A stretch of 59,045 bases of DNA from Thermoplasmata archaeon (GTDB lineage Archaea; Thermoplasmatota; Thermoplasmata; Thermoplasmatales; Thermoplasmataceae), in the NCBI GenBank assembly GCA_021816965.1, contig JAKAWU010000003.1:1-59045 (forward strand), read 5' to 3'. The position numbers and the translations under genes are program-made. Every line of letters begins with the position of its first letter. The first letter of the stretch is position 1. A model generated the notes under the pieces. It worked only from the letters and a program-made list of their open reading frames with translations. It ran no database searches and had not been told where the DNA came from. Positions 15,662 through 24,481 of the stretch are shown here, piece by piece.

Positions 15662-17116
15662 TTATTTTATTTTATTGGGATATGACATTTTAGCTGAAAT
15701 AGGTGAGAATTTTTTCCACCTGTCCAGTAATGGGAGATATTCCTCATTCACCTTATCCATTATATTTAGATAATTCAGTATTCCAATGACTGCGGTGTCG
15801 CCATCCCTCACAGCAGATATAAGATCTCTTGTAATATTGGTGGAGTCTCCACCTGAGAAAAGTTTTGGAATGCTGGTCATACCGCTCTGATCAACAATAA
15901 TATGTCCTTGTGGTGTTAGTTTGAGTCTTTTGGCGTACTCTTCCCCAAGGAATGAAAAATCAGTTTCCTGACCAGTTGCTTCTATGACAAAATCAATATC
16001 CATGGTGAATGTTTTTTCTTTCATGGGTACAGGTTTTGATCTTCCTGTGCTATCTGAAATCATTTCATTCTTCCAATATTTTATTGCAACGATTCTGTTT
16101 CCTTCTTTGACATATTCAAATGGGGTAACTTCCCACATATAGTCAATTCCTTCAGTAAGAGTTTCTTCCATTTCCTCATCGGCATTTGTGGATGGAAAGC
16201 CAGGTCTGTCAGTTTCCCTTCTTCTGTACATTATCTTTATACTCTTTGCCCCAAGTCTCATGGAGATTCTTGCAGCATCATTGGCAGTGAATCCTCCACC
16301 AATCACGATTACATTTTTTCCAACGTCAACATGATCACCCAGTGCAATCTTTCCAAGAAATTCAGTGGCATGCATTATGTTTTCAGCATCGCTTCCAGTG
16401 GTTCCTGTCATCCTTGGCCTGTGATTTCCAACTCCGATGAAAACAGCATCAAAATCATTCATTATATCTGAGAACAATACGTCTTTCCCAACTTTTGTGT
16501 TTAACTTTACCTCGACACCCTGAGACTGAATAAATCGCATTTCCTTATCTATTACGTCATCGGGTAGTCTGTATCTTGGAATCCCTACCCTCATGAAACC
16601 TCCAGTAACTGGTAAAGCCTCAAAAACAGTTACCTTAACTCCCTGTATGGCAAGGTAATAGGCAGTACTCATTCCTGCTGGCCCCGATCCTATAACCGCA
16701 ACTTTCCTGTTTAAGAAACCTCTTCTCTTCACATTAATTATCTTTGAATAGTCATCGAATTTATCAGCAGCATATCTCTTGAGATGACGTATGGCAAGGG
16801 GGCCCCCGGTATCATACATGACACAAATGTCCTCACAGTTATGTGTGCATACTCTTCCAATAATTGCAGGAAATGGCAAATTCTCAAAAACAATCCTCAC
16901 TGTCTGGGCAGGATCACCGATGGCAGTGCTATTTATGTAACCACCAATATCGAGGCTTGCAGGGCACGCCTGTGTACATATATTACATCCAATGCATCTT
17001 GATGCCTCAGTGGTGGCCTCATCATTTGAGTATTCTATCAGAGGTTCGAGAGTGAAACTCTTCATCCTTTTTTCAGCTTCTTCCTCCCTAATTTTAACTC
17101 TTTCGAATCTCAGCAT
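15662..17116 (-). CDS. GltD-like NAD(P)H-dependent iron-sulfur flavoprotein
   Basis: A 484-residue glutamate-synthase small-subunit type oxidoreductase. It has an N-terminal 4Fe-4S region (CIGCNICTQACP, later CTHNCEDIC), an FAD fold (AVIGSGPAGMSTAYYLA, about residues 139-155), an NADPH fold (VIVIGGGFTANDAARISMRLGA) and the C-terminal FAD contact SIPKLFSGGDSTN. Such proteins act as GltD/GltA, NfnL or sulfide-dehydrogenase subunits. No large glutamate-synthase subunit or NfnS partner is nearby, so the partner and reaction are open. It is last in the minus-strand run with Tes, archease and TauE. Confidence 0.82.
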   Translation of the reverse strand: MLRFERVKIREEEAEKRMKSFTLEPLIEYSNDEATTEASRCIGCNICTQACPASLDIGGYINSTAIGDPAQTVRIVFENLPFPAIIGRVCTHNCEDICVMYDTGGPLAIRHLKRYAADKFDDYSKIINVKRRGFLNRKVAVIGSGPAGMSTAYYLAIQGVKVTVFEALPVTGGFMRVGIPRYRLPDDVIDKEMRFIQSQGVEVKLNTKVGKDVLFSDIMNDFDAVFIGVGNHRPRMTGTTGSDAENIMHATEFLGKIALGDHVDVGKNVIVIGGGFTANDAARISMRLGAKSIKIMYRRRETDRPGFPSTNADEEMEETLTEGIDYMWEVTPFEYVKEGNRIVAIKYWKNEMISDSTGRSKPVPMKEKTFTMDIDFVIEATGQETDFSFLGEEYAKRLKLTPQGHIIVDQSGMTSIPKLFSGGDSTNITRDLISAVRDGDTAVIGILNYLNIMDKVNEEYLPLLDRWKKFSPISAKMSYPNKIK

Positions 17117-17174
17117 TGAGCACCTTTTTCATGATGTTTATAAAATTAATAACTCTTTTGTAACGATGAAGCAA

Positions 17175-17582
17175 TCAATTCGATACAAAATGAGGCACTA
17201 TTACTATTGCTGCAAATAAATTAAACAGAACTATGAACGTCAGGATGGTATATAGCCTGTTTCTTGTATACATATAATCTACCAAGGATGAAAAAAGTAC
17301 AGTAACGGGGGTGAATATAAGTACCCAGAGTCCTAGTGAAATAAAGCCAAGTGCATCAAAATGTGCTATACTTTGAGGAATTAAAACGGGTGAAAATGAA
17401 GACGAATTGTATGAAGGGCTTTTTGGATTTTCATAGTTTGCTAGCTGGGAAATTGGAATTCCATTTGCATTTCCATTGATGAACATCAAACCTGTTCCAA
17501 TAACAATGCAGGCTATGCTCAATATGATCGCATATTTCAAAATCGCACTCACTACTGATGTCAGTTTATCTGAGGTTTCCAT
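17175..17582 (-). CDS. DUF1634 membrane protein, TauE/SafE partner
   Basis: A 135-residue protein with three membrane segments (about residues 13-33, 72-100 and 110-130). It overlaps the end of the TauE/SafE gene by 17 nt. DUF1634 proteins are typically encoded directly beside TauE/SafE permeases, and the pattern YAIILSIACIVIGTGLMF...LGLWVLIFTPVTVLFSSLVDY fits. The job is probably as an accessory subunit of the exporter (inference). Confidence 0.7.
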   Translation of the reverse strand: METSDKLTSVVSAILKYAIILSIACIVIGTGLMFINGNANGIPISQLANYENPKSPSYNSSSFSPVLIPQSIAHFDALGFISLGLWVLIFTPVTVLFSSLVDYMYTRNRLYTILTFIVLFNLFAAIVIVPHFVSN

Positions 17583-18549
17583 ATTTGCCCTCCGCTATTG
17601 ATAATTTGATAAAGAGAAGTATAACCAATATGATTGAGAACGTAACAGAAATCCCAAAGCCGTCTATGGGTGGAATGTTATATATTTTAGACAGTGTAAT
17701 TCCTTTAAAAATCATATCAACTCCAAGAAAACTCAAAACTGTGAAGAATATCCATCTTATTTCTTTGTTTGAAATTTTAAGGAGAACTGCTGATCCTATC
17801 CTAGATCCAACGAGAACACCAATGGCTGTTGCTGAAGCAAGGAAAAATTGGATATATCCTGCATACCAGTAAATACTGCTTCCTGTTGCAGCTGTTATGC
17901 CTATCATGAAGTTGCTTGTAGTGGTAGTAACCTTCATAGGAAGATTCATTGCCCAATCCATTCCTAAAACTTTAAGCGCACCGCTTCCAATTCCAAGAAG
18001 TCCTGATAAAAGGCCTGCAAAAAACATTATAATCTCACCGAGCCACCATCTGACACCTGTGTAGCGAACTTCCTTTTTAGATTTTTCATCATAATATTTA
18101 CCGCTAAGTTGAAACACTCTGCTGGTAAAATCCAATGGTTTTTCTTCGGGATATTCATATTTCCCTCTCTTAACCGTAGGTAATATGGAAGTCAGAATCA
18201 CCACACCAAAAAGAAGATAAAGTATATACTGGAGATTGTGTGTTACAACGATCTCAAAGGTAAGCGCACCGATGATTGCTCCCAGGGTAGTGGCAACCTC
18301 AAGCCCTACTCCAATCTTGATATTTGCTATTCCCTTTTTAGTATAGGTACTTGCTGAACCTGCAGACGTTGCAATGGTGGAAATTAGACTTGCACCTGTT
18401 GCATATTCAATCGGGACTCCATAGAAAAGTGTAAGAAGCGGAACAAGAACTGATCCTCCACCAAGTCCCGTCAATGAACCTATAATCCCCGCTATAACGC
18501 CTCCTGCGAGAATAAGAAGAAACTCTGTCAGGGCACTATAGTCTATCAT
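17566..18549 (-). CDS. TauE/SafE-family anion (sulfite/sulfonate-type) permease
   Basis: A 327-residue protein with 8-9 membrane segments in two related halves. The signatures GIIGSLTGLGGGSVLVPLL (about residues 21-39) and GLLSGLLGIGSGALKVLGMD (about 182-201) are the duplicated motif of the family. A cytosolic loop (about residues 120-160) is rich in charge. Family members move sulfite, sulfoacetate or other organosulfur anions; the substrate here is unknown. Coupled to the DUF1634 gene downstream. In an acidophile in sulfur-rich habitats, a sulfur-oxyanion role is likely but not shown. Confidence 0.82.
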   Translation of the reverse strand: MIDYSALTEFLLILAGGVIAGIIGSLTGLGGGSVLVPLLTLFYGVPIEYATGASLISTIATSAGSASTYTKKGIANIKIGVGLEVATTLGAIIGALTFEIVVTHNLQYILYLLFGVVILTSILPTVKRGKYEYPEEKPLDFTSRVFQLSGKYYDEKSKKEVRYTGVRWWLGEIIMFFAGLLSGLLGIGSGALKVLGMDWAMNLPMKVTTTTSNFMIGITAATGSSIYWYAGYIQFFLASATAIGVLVGSRIGSAVLLKISNKEIRWIFFTVLSFLGVDMIFKGITLSKIYNIPPIDGFGISVTFSIILVILLFIKLSIAEGKYGNLR

Positions 18550-18592
18550 TTCGTCCGGATTACTTTATTTTATAATAGCATTTGTGATTTTT

Positions 18593-18994
18593 CTATATAT
18601 CTATAATTATTCTCATCGGTGAAGCATTTTCTGTTCTGCTACCTGAGTAGGTAGCTGCCTTTGGTATGTTTATTAGAGAACCTGGTTCTTTTATCCTCTC
18701 CATTGACATTGTTATAATCAAATTTCCGTTCTTCTTTTCAATTTCTATGCATTTTATAGGGATAAGCCATTCAAGATCAAAGATATAGATAAGTTCATTC
18801 AGATATCTTATGGCATTTGTCGAGTATTCCCCACCATCTTTTAATGTAATATTCTTTACAATCATTGTACCTTTAGGAGAAAAGTCAACCATAACTTTCC
18901 TAAATGCCTGTGCCATTTGTTCAAAAAAAGAATTTATATCAGTAAAATAAATTTCAAACATTATGTCTGATCCGTGTTCTAATATTTTAAACAT
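18593..18994 (-). CDS. Archease
   Basis: A 133-residue protein that activates the RNA ligase RtcB for multiple turnover and GTP use in tRNA splicing and RNA repair. It has FKILEHGSDIMFEIYFTDINSFFEQMAQAF (family N-terminus, metal-ligand Asp kept), YLNELIYIFDLEWLIPIKCIEI, and the conserved end KAATYSG...MRIIIDI with its acidic C-terminal ligand. The His-Thr-Ala-Asp of typical archeases is His-Gly-Ser-Asp here. It lies 15 nt downstream of tetraether synthase. RtcB is not in the window. Confidence 0.85.
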   Translation of the reverse strand: MFKILEHGSDIMFEIYFTDINSFFEQMAQAFRKVMVDFSPKGTMIVKNITLKDGGEYSTNAIRYLNELIYIFDLEWLIPIKCIEIEKKNGNLIITMSMERIKEPGSLINIPKAATYSGSRTENASPMRIIIDI

Positions 18995-19009
18995 AAAAAA
19001 AAATAGGGT

Positions 19010-20833
19010 TTAATCTTCAGGTTTTGATGAAGATATTACCGGTATAGACTCATTTAAGTTCAGGCCAATTTCATCCTGAGAGAGTTTTCTGCCTATGCTT
19101 CTTTCATAGAAGTCGATGATGCCCCTCTTCTCCTCCATGTTGTATTCCCTAAAGTATTTCTCTTTCTTCAGTATCTTGCCAGTTTTCTCCTCATAGGTTT
19201 TTGCTGGTATGGAGTATTTTCTCTGTGTTGCATCCCTGTAAAGTTCAGGTATGACATTAAAGGCACAGAATGGGACAACCCTTCCATCGGGCATTGCATA
19301 GTGTATATCACATCTCTCAACTCTGTCAACATCGTATGTGTACGGATCCATGAAATGCATGAAGCCTACGAACATGCTCTTGTAATGGAATGCTTTCAGT
19401 CCATGGTAGTCTCCCTCTGTGAATGCATTGTAAACCATATCCTTAAGGCTGAAGTCTTTTGGTGCCTTCTCATAATCAACGAATCTCTTCATGTTCTTCA
19501 GGAGCTTTGTGAGTGATGCCGCCTTGGACAATGTCTTTATGTTTGAGTTCTTTATGTCATCAGAGAGTTCTCCTATATATTCAAACATTCCCCTTACATC
19601 TATGAACCTGGTTATTGGGGTGATCTTGTCATCTTCCTTGAATATGTATGTTCCCATACCGCAGGCAAAATGTATTGACAGTTTGTACATATCTTTTCCC
19701 TTGAGCTGCTCAACGAAGTTTGATATCTTGGTCGTGGATGGAACTGTGAAGAAATCCTCTCTTCCGATAAGGCCATCTGTCTGTTGTTCTATTTTCTTTA
19801 TGCATCCAGGTATGGTAACCCTCTGTTTTTCTCTCATCCTGTCAGGCATTCTGCCCACAAGGCTTACAGGTTGGAAATTAACCGCCCTTACTGAATCAAT
19901 GTTGCTTATTCCGAACTTTATTATATCGCCAAGGTACATATCATTTATTCCACCAATGACTGTTGGAACCAGAACTACACCAAGAGGTGCGTTTTTGTAG
20001 TTCTCAAGAGCTGCTGGAACTTCCCAGAAATTCTTCGGGTTGGACCTTGGTGTTGGGCCATCAAAACTTGTGTATATGACATTTGAGCCTGCTTCCCTTA
20101 TCTTCTTTGGAAAATCCGGATCAAATGCAGCTCTTACACTGTTGGTGTTCAACTGTATGTGCTCATATCCTTCCTCTCTTGCTATTTTGATTATATCTAA
20201 GATATCATCTCTGATTGTTGGCTCTCCACCTGTAATCTGAACGGCGTTTGCTCCAACCGGTTTTTCGTTTCTCATTCTTCTGAGCATCATTCTCAACTGA
20301 TCCTGGGATGGCTCATATATTGGCTCGTTTTCTTTTGCATAGAAGAAGCAGTACCAGCATGAAAGGTCACACCTGTTTGTAACAACTACATTCCCAAGGC
20401 CGGTGTGCGATTTGTGTTTAACGCAAAGACCACAGTGAGTTGGGCAAACTATCTTTGACTCAAGGTAAGCTACATGTGGGTTTAAGATCTTGATACCAGC
20501 ATCCTGCCATTTTTTCGCTTCCTGGTACATCTCGTAATCTTCCCAGTATTTCTCTTTTGTAATGCCGTGCTCCTGGCATTCCTTTATCAATTTGACTTCT
20601 CCGCCATTCTCATATACAATAGCAGGGATTCTCATCTGGTCAAATTTCTCATCGTCAACACAGATTGGGCATAGGCTCTCTGTGACTCTCATTACCATCA
20701 TGTCTTCCGTTATGAGATTGCTCATCGAGTCGACGAACTCATCAACCGTTTTAAATGGCGCATTTTTACTTATCTCAAAATCAGATGCAAATCTGATTTG
20801 TGGGAATTTGTTCCTTTCTTCTGTTGCGATCAT
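19010..20833 (-). CDS. tes: Tetraether lipid synthase Tes (radical SAM)
   Basis: A 607-residue radical SAM enzyme joining two diether lipids into the membrane-spanning caldarchaeol, by C-C coupling of phytanyl tails. The diagnostic pattern is present: an early CPICVD, then CPTHCGLCVKHKSHTG (auxiliary Fe-S cluster), the radical-SAM motif CDLSCWYCFFYA (about residues 154-165), the SAM-binding GGEPTIRDD, and the late CDIHYAMPDGRVVPFCAFN cysteines. The length matches the MJ0619/MA_1486-type enzymes. Wall-less thermoacidophiles depend on tetraether membranes, so this is a core gene. It leads the Tes-archease pair. Confidence 0.92.
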   Translation of the reverse strand: MIATEERNKFPQIRFASDFEISKNAPFKTVDEFVDSMSNLITEDMMVMRVTESLCPICVDDEKFDQMRIPAIVYENGGEVKLIKECQEHGITKEKYWEDYEMYQEAKKWQDAGIKILNPHVAYLESKIVCPTHCGLCVKHKSHTGLGNVVVTNRCDLSCWYCFFYAKENEPIYEPSQDQLRMMLRRMRNEKPVGANAVQITGGEPTIRDDILDIIKIAREEGYEHIQLNTNSVRAAFDPDFPKKIREAGSNVIYTSFDGPTPRSNPKNFWEVPAALENYKNAPLGVVLVPTVIGGINDMYLGDIIKFGISNIDSVRAVNFQPVSLVGRMPDRMREKQRVTIPGCIKKIEQQTDGLIGREDFFTVPSTTKISNFVEQLKGKDMYKLSIHFACGMGTYIFKEDDKITPITRFIDVRGMFEYIGELSDDIKNSNIKTLSKAASLTKLLKNMKRFVDYEKAPKDFSLKDMVYNAFTEGDYHGLKAFHYKSMFVGFMHFMDPYTYDVDRVERCDIHYAMPDGRVVPFCAFNVIPELYRDATQRKYSIPAKTYEEKTGKILKKEKYFREYNMEEKRGIIDFYERSIGRKLSQDEIGLNLNESIPVISSSKPED

Positions 20834-21229
20834 TCATACACCTTATTTTGATTATAGATCACACTGCATTAAAAGTATTTTGTAGTTATGAAAGCTAAAA
20901 TATCTTAAATTTTTTGTAAATTTTGTTCAGATCGTTTAACAAAACTCATCCAACGTGAAGATGTATTGAATGTTACAAATATTGATATGTAGGAACTAAC
21001 TATAAATTTTGGTGATTGATTTATTTTAATGAAATATCTCAACACCAGAAATAAATACATGTTTAAGAATTTTGGTCTAAACTTGTAGTAATGATAACTA
21101 CATAAGGAATTAAAATTCTTTTTGCAGTTGCCTTCCAGATTTAGCATAAGGTGCTAAAAATTTATCCAATTAATAAAATATTTTAATCTGTGGCCGGCTT
21201 ATATTAGGTGATGTACTTATTTTTATCAG
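20834..21229. other. A+T-rich intergenic region between tes and the tnpB element
   Basis: About 400 nt, very A+T rich, holding the tes promoter region (TTTTGATTATAG and other TATA-like tracts) and the flank of the IS605-type element. The ORF-track entry 20905-21147 is low-complexity and unlike any protein I know, so I do not call it. I see no RNA gene. Confidence 0.4.
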
Positions 21230-21312
21230 ATATGAGTGGGAAGACCCCTTGACTTGGCAAGGGGATGAAAGCGAACAGAAATTCATCATACTGTATTGTG
21301 ATCTATCAAACA

Positions 21313-22423
21313 ATGTTCATGACTATTAAACTGAAACTTCCCTATGACAAATCGCTTCTGGAGACGGGAGAGAGATTCAGGGAAGCATCCCAGAAGGTTC
21401 TGGACTATGGCTTTTCTGCACACACATTCAACAAGAACAAGCTCAATCGTGCAATCTATGAAGATATCAGGAAAGCAATACCAACGCTTCCGTCTGCTCT
21501 GGTACATACAGCGAGAGATACCACATCGGAAACATTAAAGCAAACCAATCTGGAGAAGCAGATACACAGGAACTCCCTGACAATAAGGTATGACAGGAGA
21601 ACATTCAAATTCTATCCCGATTCCCACACAATATCTCTAGCAACTGTCAGTGTTCATTGACACAAATCATAGGAAGATGTCGGTGATGATTCAGGTGAAG
21701 GTTAATACAGAAGTACAAAGACATGCAGATAATGAGGTAAAAGGTAATAGGAATAGACAGAGGAATAAAGAATATAGCAGTGCTGTCAAACAATAAATCC
21801 AGCACATCTGAAAGAAGTGAAGGGAAGATATTGTTACAATAAAAAGAAATTGCAGCACGCAGGCACTCGTTCCGCTCATCGTAAATTAAGAGAATTGAGC
21901 GGAAGAGAGAGACGGTTCGTGCAGGATACAAGCCATGTGATTTCAAGGCAGATCGTAAACCTTCCCATTTGATGTGATCGCACTTGAGGATTTGAAATCA
22001 GCGGGAATGAAAAAGAAAAATAACGGAAGGAGATTCAACCATAAACTCGGTTCATGGCTTCCATACCAGTTGGAGCAGTTCATAGAATACAAGTTGGAGG
22101 AGATGGGAAAAACGGTAATCTATGTTAATCCAAAATTCACATCGCAGAAATGCTCAAAATGTGGATATATCCATAAGAATAACAGAAAGGGAAATATTTT
22201 CCACTGCCTGAATTGCAATTTTGAACTTCATGCGGATCTCAATGCAGCAGGAAACATTGAGGTACTTGGTAAATCTGAAAACTTCAGGCTGTTGTCAACC
22301 AGCCAATCGTTGCGGTTCGATGAATTCATGCCTACGGGCATAAGGGAGATCAGCAGTAAGTCCCTTCCGTCAGAGAGGGTAGTTGACTCTCTCACATCTA
22401 ATTTCAATGGAAAAACATTTTAG
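21313..22423 (+). pseudogene. tnpB: TnpB RNA-guided nuclease, broken by several frameshifts
   Basis: TnpB is the RuvC-type, omega-RNA-guided nuclease of IS605 elements. The N-terminal part is intact to about 21657 (MFMTIKLKLPYDKSLLETGERF). RuvC-I appears in another frame (GIDRGIKNIAVLSNN, near 21747-21791). A third stretch gives GTRSAHRKLRELSGRERRFVQD (near 21870-21935). A further frameshift near 21968 leads into ALEDLKSAGM (RuvC-II Glu), the zinc finger CSKCGY...FHCLNC and HADLNAAGNI (RuvC-III Asp). At least three frame breaks make it a pseudogene, but all three catalytic motifs remain legible, so decay is recent. Confidence 0.88.
22328..22393 (+). ncRNA. Omega-RNA (reRNA) scaffold remnant at the tnpB 3' end
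   Basis: Three hairpins follow in a row: ATGCC-TACG-GGCAT (22328-22341, UNCG-type tetraloop); AAGGGA (22342-22347) with TCCCTT (22361-22366); and GAGAGGG-TAGTTGA-CTCTCTC (22373-22393, one G.T pair). They overlap the C-terminal codons of tnpB after the RuvC-III motif. That is where the omega-RNA scaffold of TnpB elements is encoded, with the guide reading into flanking DNA after the right end. Expression cannot be judged. Confidence 0.5.
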
Positions 22424-22440
22424 TATTGTATAATATACTA
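22421..22440 (+). promoter_or_regulatory. Palindrome over the TATA box of the RHH gene
   Basis: TAGTATTGTATAATATACTA is an imperfect palindrome (16 of 20 positions symmetric) containing the TATA element GTATAATA. The ATG of the RHH regulator is at 22456, about 26 nt downstream of the TATA box. RHH repressors usually bind such A+T-rich inverted repeats, so autoregulation is a fair inference. Confidence 0.4.
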
Positions 22441-22455
22441 CATTAAATTTGGAAG

Positions 22456-22791
22456 ATGTTTATGTCAGTTCCATACAGAATAACAATAAGGGTCTCTGAA
22501 GAAGACCTTGAAAGACTTATGATCATAAGAGACAAGGGGAATTATGATACCATTTCAGATGTAATAAGAGAATCTATTAAAGATTTCATGGAAAAATATG
22601 ATGAAAATACCAATGTCAGGAACATCAATGTTAAAATTACCAAGAAAATGTTGCAGGACCTAGACAATTTTATAAATAGTGGAGAAGCAGTATCCTTGGA
22701 TGAACTTATCAGAGTTGTACTCAGGGAGTATATGGCCAAAAAAGTAGATGAAAAATTCAAAGAAACCGTGGACAAGAATAAAGGTGACTGA
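22456..22791 (+). CDS. Tandem ribbon-helix-helix DNA-binding protein
   Basis: A 111-residue protein with two consecutive RHH (CopG/Arc-like) units. Residues about 6-45 read YRITIRVSEEDLERLMIIR followed by a TISDVIRESIKDFMEKY helix pair. Residues about 54-95 read NINVKITKKMLQDLDNFI followed by SLDELIRVVLREYMAKK. RHH proteins normally form dimers with one unit each; here one chain could form the full fold. The start is ATG 22456 or 22462. It ends 2 nt before pheT and shares its transcript. A palindrome overlaps its promoter. The regulated genes are unknown. Confidence 0.75.
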   Translation: MFMSVPYRITIRVSEEDLERLMIIRDKGNYDTISDVIRESIKDFMEKYDENTNVRNINVKITKKMLQDLDNFINSGEAVSLDELIRVVLREYMAKKVDEKFKETVDKNKGD

Positions 22792-22793
22792 TT

Positions 22794-24368
22794 GTGGTGG
22801 TAATCAGAATCACCGAAAATCAAATTTTTAACGCTTTTGGCAAAAATTGGAAAGAAGATATTGGATCTTTTTCCAGAGTCATGGGATTCTCAGTTGAAAC
22901 TGGGAATGACGTAAAGATCGAACTAAATCCCGACAGACCAGATTTGTACTCAATCTTGGCACTGCAAAGATCATATTTGAAATTTATAAACAGAGATTTT
23001 CCTATAGGGATGCTTAAAAAATCCAAAAGGTCACTTACCTCATTAAGCACTCAGAGAAAGTATGCAATTGCATACGAGGTGCATTTCAGATCCAAAAATA
23101 AAGAAATAATACAGGATTCGCTTGCATTTACTGATAAACTTTCCGAAACAACTGGAAGATCAAGAAAGATGTTTGCTTTTGGATTGCATGATCTTGATCA
23201 TGTACATGGTAACCTTGACTATAGAGAAGGAGATTCAAGTTTTAATTTTGATACCTTCGATGGAGTTTCTGGAGATATCTGGGAGATGATAAGAAAGCAT
23301 GAAAAAGGGATAACTTACGGAAGAAATTTGAAAAATGGAAAATATCTTTATCTCAATGATGAGCAAGGAGCAATATCGATTCCACCTCTTTTTAATTCAA
23401 GCAGAACCCGGATAAGGGATGAAACAGAATCAATGCTAGTGGACGTCACTGCGGAAGATCGAAGATCTCTCGAAATTGCTGCAAGACTGTCTATTGGGTA
23501 TTTCATTAATCTCGGGGCAGATGTAAGCATTCTTGAGACAATTGGGAGATATGCGATAGACACTGATGAATTACTGAAAGAAAAACATATTACAATTAAC
23601 CCTTCATACATTAAAAAATCTCTTGGATTCATTCCTGAGGAGGGGAAAATTGACAGTCTCTTTGAGAAAATAGGTTATAAAAAGTATGGAGCATACACAT
23701 ATACTCCATTTATGGGAAGAGTGGATATTATGGGCAAGGCAGATCTTATGGAGGATCTGGTGAAGGCAATTGAACTTAGAAACATCTCAGAGGTACCATT
23801 ATACTCCAAATTTACAGGGAAGCCTGATCCATTCAACTCAGCAACAGAGAAACTCAGATCTGTGATGCTCTCAATGGGCCTCCAGGAAGTGATAAACTTT
23901 GTTCTGACATCAAAGAGCAGTGCAGATGTTGGATCAATAATGATAATGAATCCTAAAAGTGAAGATTACTCTGCCGTCAGGAAATCTCTTTTCAATGGAA
24001 CAATGGAGTTTTTCAAAAGGAATAAGCATAACGGCTTTCCCCAGAAAATATTTGAAATTGGTGATGTGATTGACCAGAATGTTCAGAAGCGGTTATTATC
24101 CATAGGGATCTGCTCAAATTCATCCTCTTACTCAGAAATCAAAGGATATATGGATGCCATTTTGAGTAATGCAGGAATACGTAATCCAGTAATTTCACCT
24201 GAGAACTTGAATGGTTTCATAAATGGAAGATCAGGTTGCATAATGATTAACGGGGAAAGGGCAGGATTCATTGGAGAAATTCACCCTGATACCATTAAAA
24301 TCTACGAACTTGAGCTTCCGGTTGTTTATATGCAGATTGAATTGCAAGCCTTGATCAGGAAACTTTGA
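22794..24368 (+). CDS. pheT: Phenylalanyl-tRNA synthetase beta subunit, archaeal type
   Basis: A 524-residue archaeal/eukaryal-type PheRS beta chain, which partners the catalytic alpha chain (PheS, not in the window). It has the N-terminal family start VIRITENQIFNAFG, the DVKIELNPDRPDLYSI motif, a B3/4-type domain in the middle, the B5 region (ITINPSYIKKSLGF), and the class II-like C-terminal half (GRVDIMGKADLMEDLVKAIELRNI, LRSVMLSMGLQEVINFVL, GFIGEIHPDTI). The GTG start lies 2 nt after the RHH stop. The length is a little below the usual 540-560. Confidence 0.92.
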   Translation: MVVIRITENQIFNAFGKNWKEDIGSFSRVMGFSVETGNDVKIELNPDRPDLYSILALQRSYLKFINRDFPIGMLKKSKRSLTSLSTQRKYAIAYEVHFRSKNKEIIQDSLAFTDKLSETTGRSRKMFAFGLHDLDHVHGNLDYREGDSSFNFDTFDGVSGDIWEMIRKHEKGITYGRNLKNGKYLYLNDEQGAISIPPLFNSSRTRIRDETESMLVDVTAEDRRSLEIAARLSIGYFINLGADVSILETIGRYAIDTDELLKEKHITINPSYIKKSLGFIPEEGKIDSLFEKIGYKKYGAYTYTPFMGRVDIMGKADLMEDLVKAIELRNISEVPLYSKFTGKPDPFNSATEKLRSVMLSMGLQEVINFVLTSKSSADVGSIMIMNPKSEDYSAVRKSLFNGTMEFFKRNKHNGFPQKIFEIGDVIDQNVQKRLLSIGICSNSSSYSEIKGYMDAILSNAGIRNPVISPENLNGFINGRSGCIMINGERAGFIGEIHPDTIKIYELELPVVYMQIELQALIRKL

Positions 24369-24481
24369 AACATTCACTCATGTGTCCGTATTAATGATGG
24401 ACTGACATTTTTGCCTCTTGGAAATCCTGCAATTTAACAGGAATAAATCTAAATATTGGGCAATTCGTTGTAATCGAATTC

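Larger units (their letters stand above)
21230..22424 (+). mobile_element. Decayed tnpB-only IS605/IS1341-type element
   Basis: The left end carries ATATGAGTGGGAA, then the hairpin CCCCTTG-ACTTGG-CAAGGGG (21245-21264), followed by ATGAAAGCGA, the same as at the window's left edge. A frameshifted tnpB follows, and then an array of hairpins at the 3' end. There is no tnpA in this copy, so any past movement needed TnpA in trans. The boundaries are estimated from where similarity between the two left ends begins and where the last hairpin ends. Confidence 0.7.

Noticed and set aside
20905-21147. 80-aa minus-strand ORF
   Set aside because: Very A+T-rich gap next to an insertion element. Composition follows the base bias, with no ribosome site or known motif.
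22456-22791. RHH protein as the antitoxin of a toxin-antitoxin pair
   Set aside because: The adjacent gene is pheT, an essential synthetase. No toxin-like ORF is beside it.
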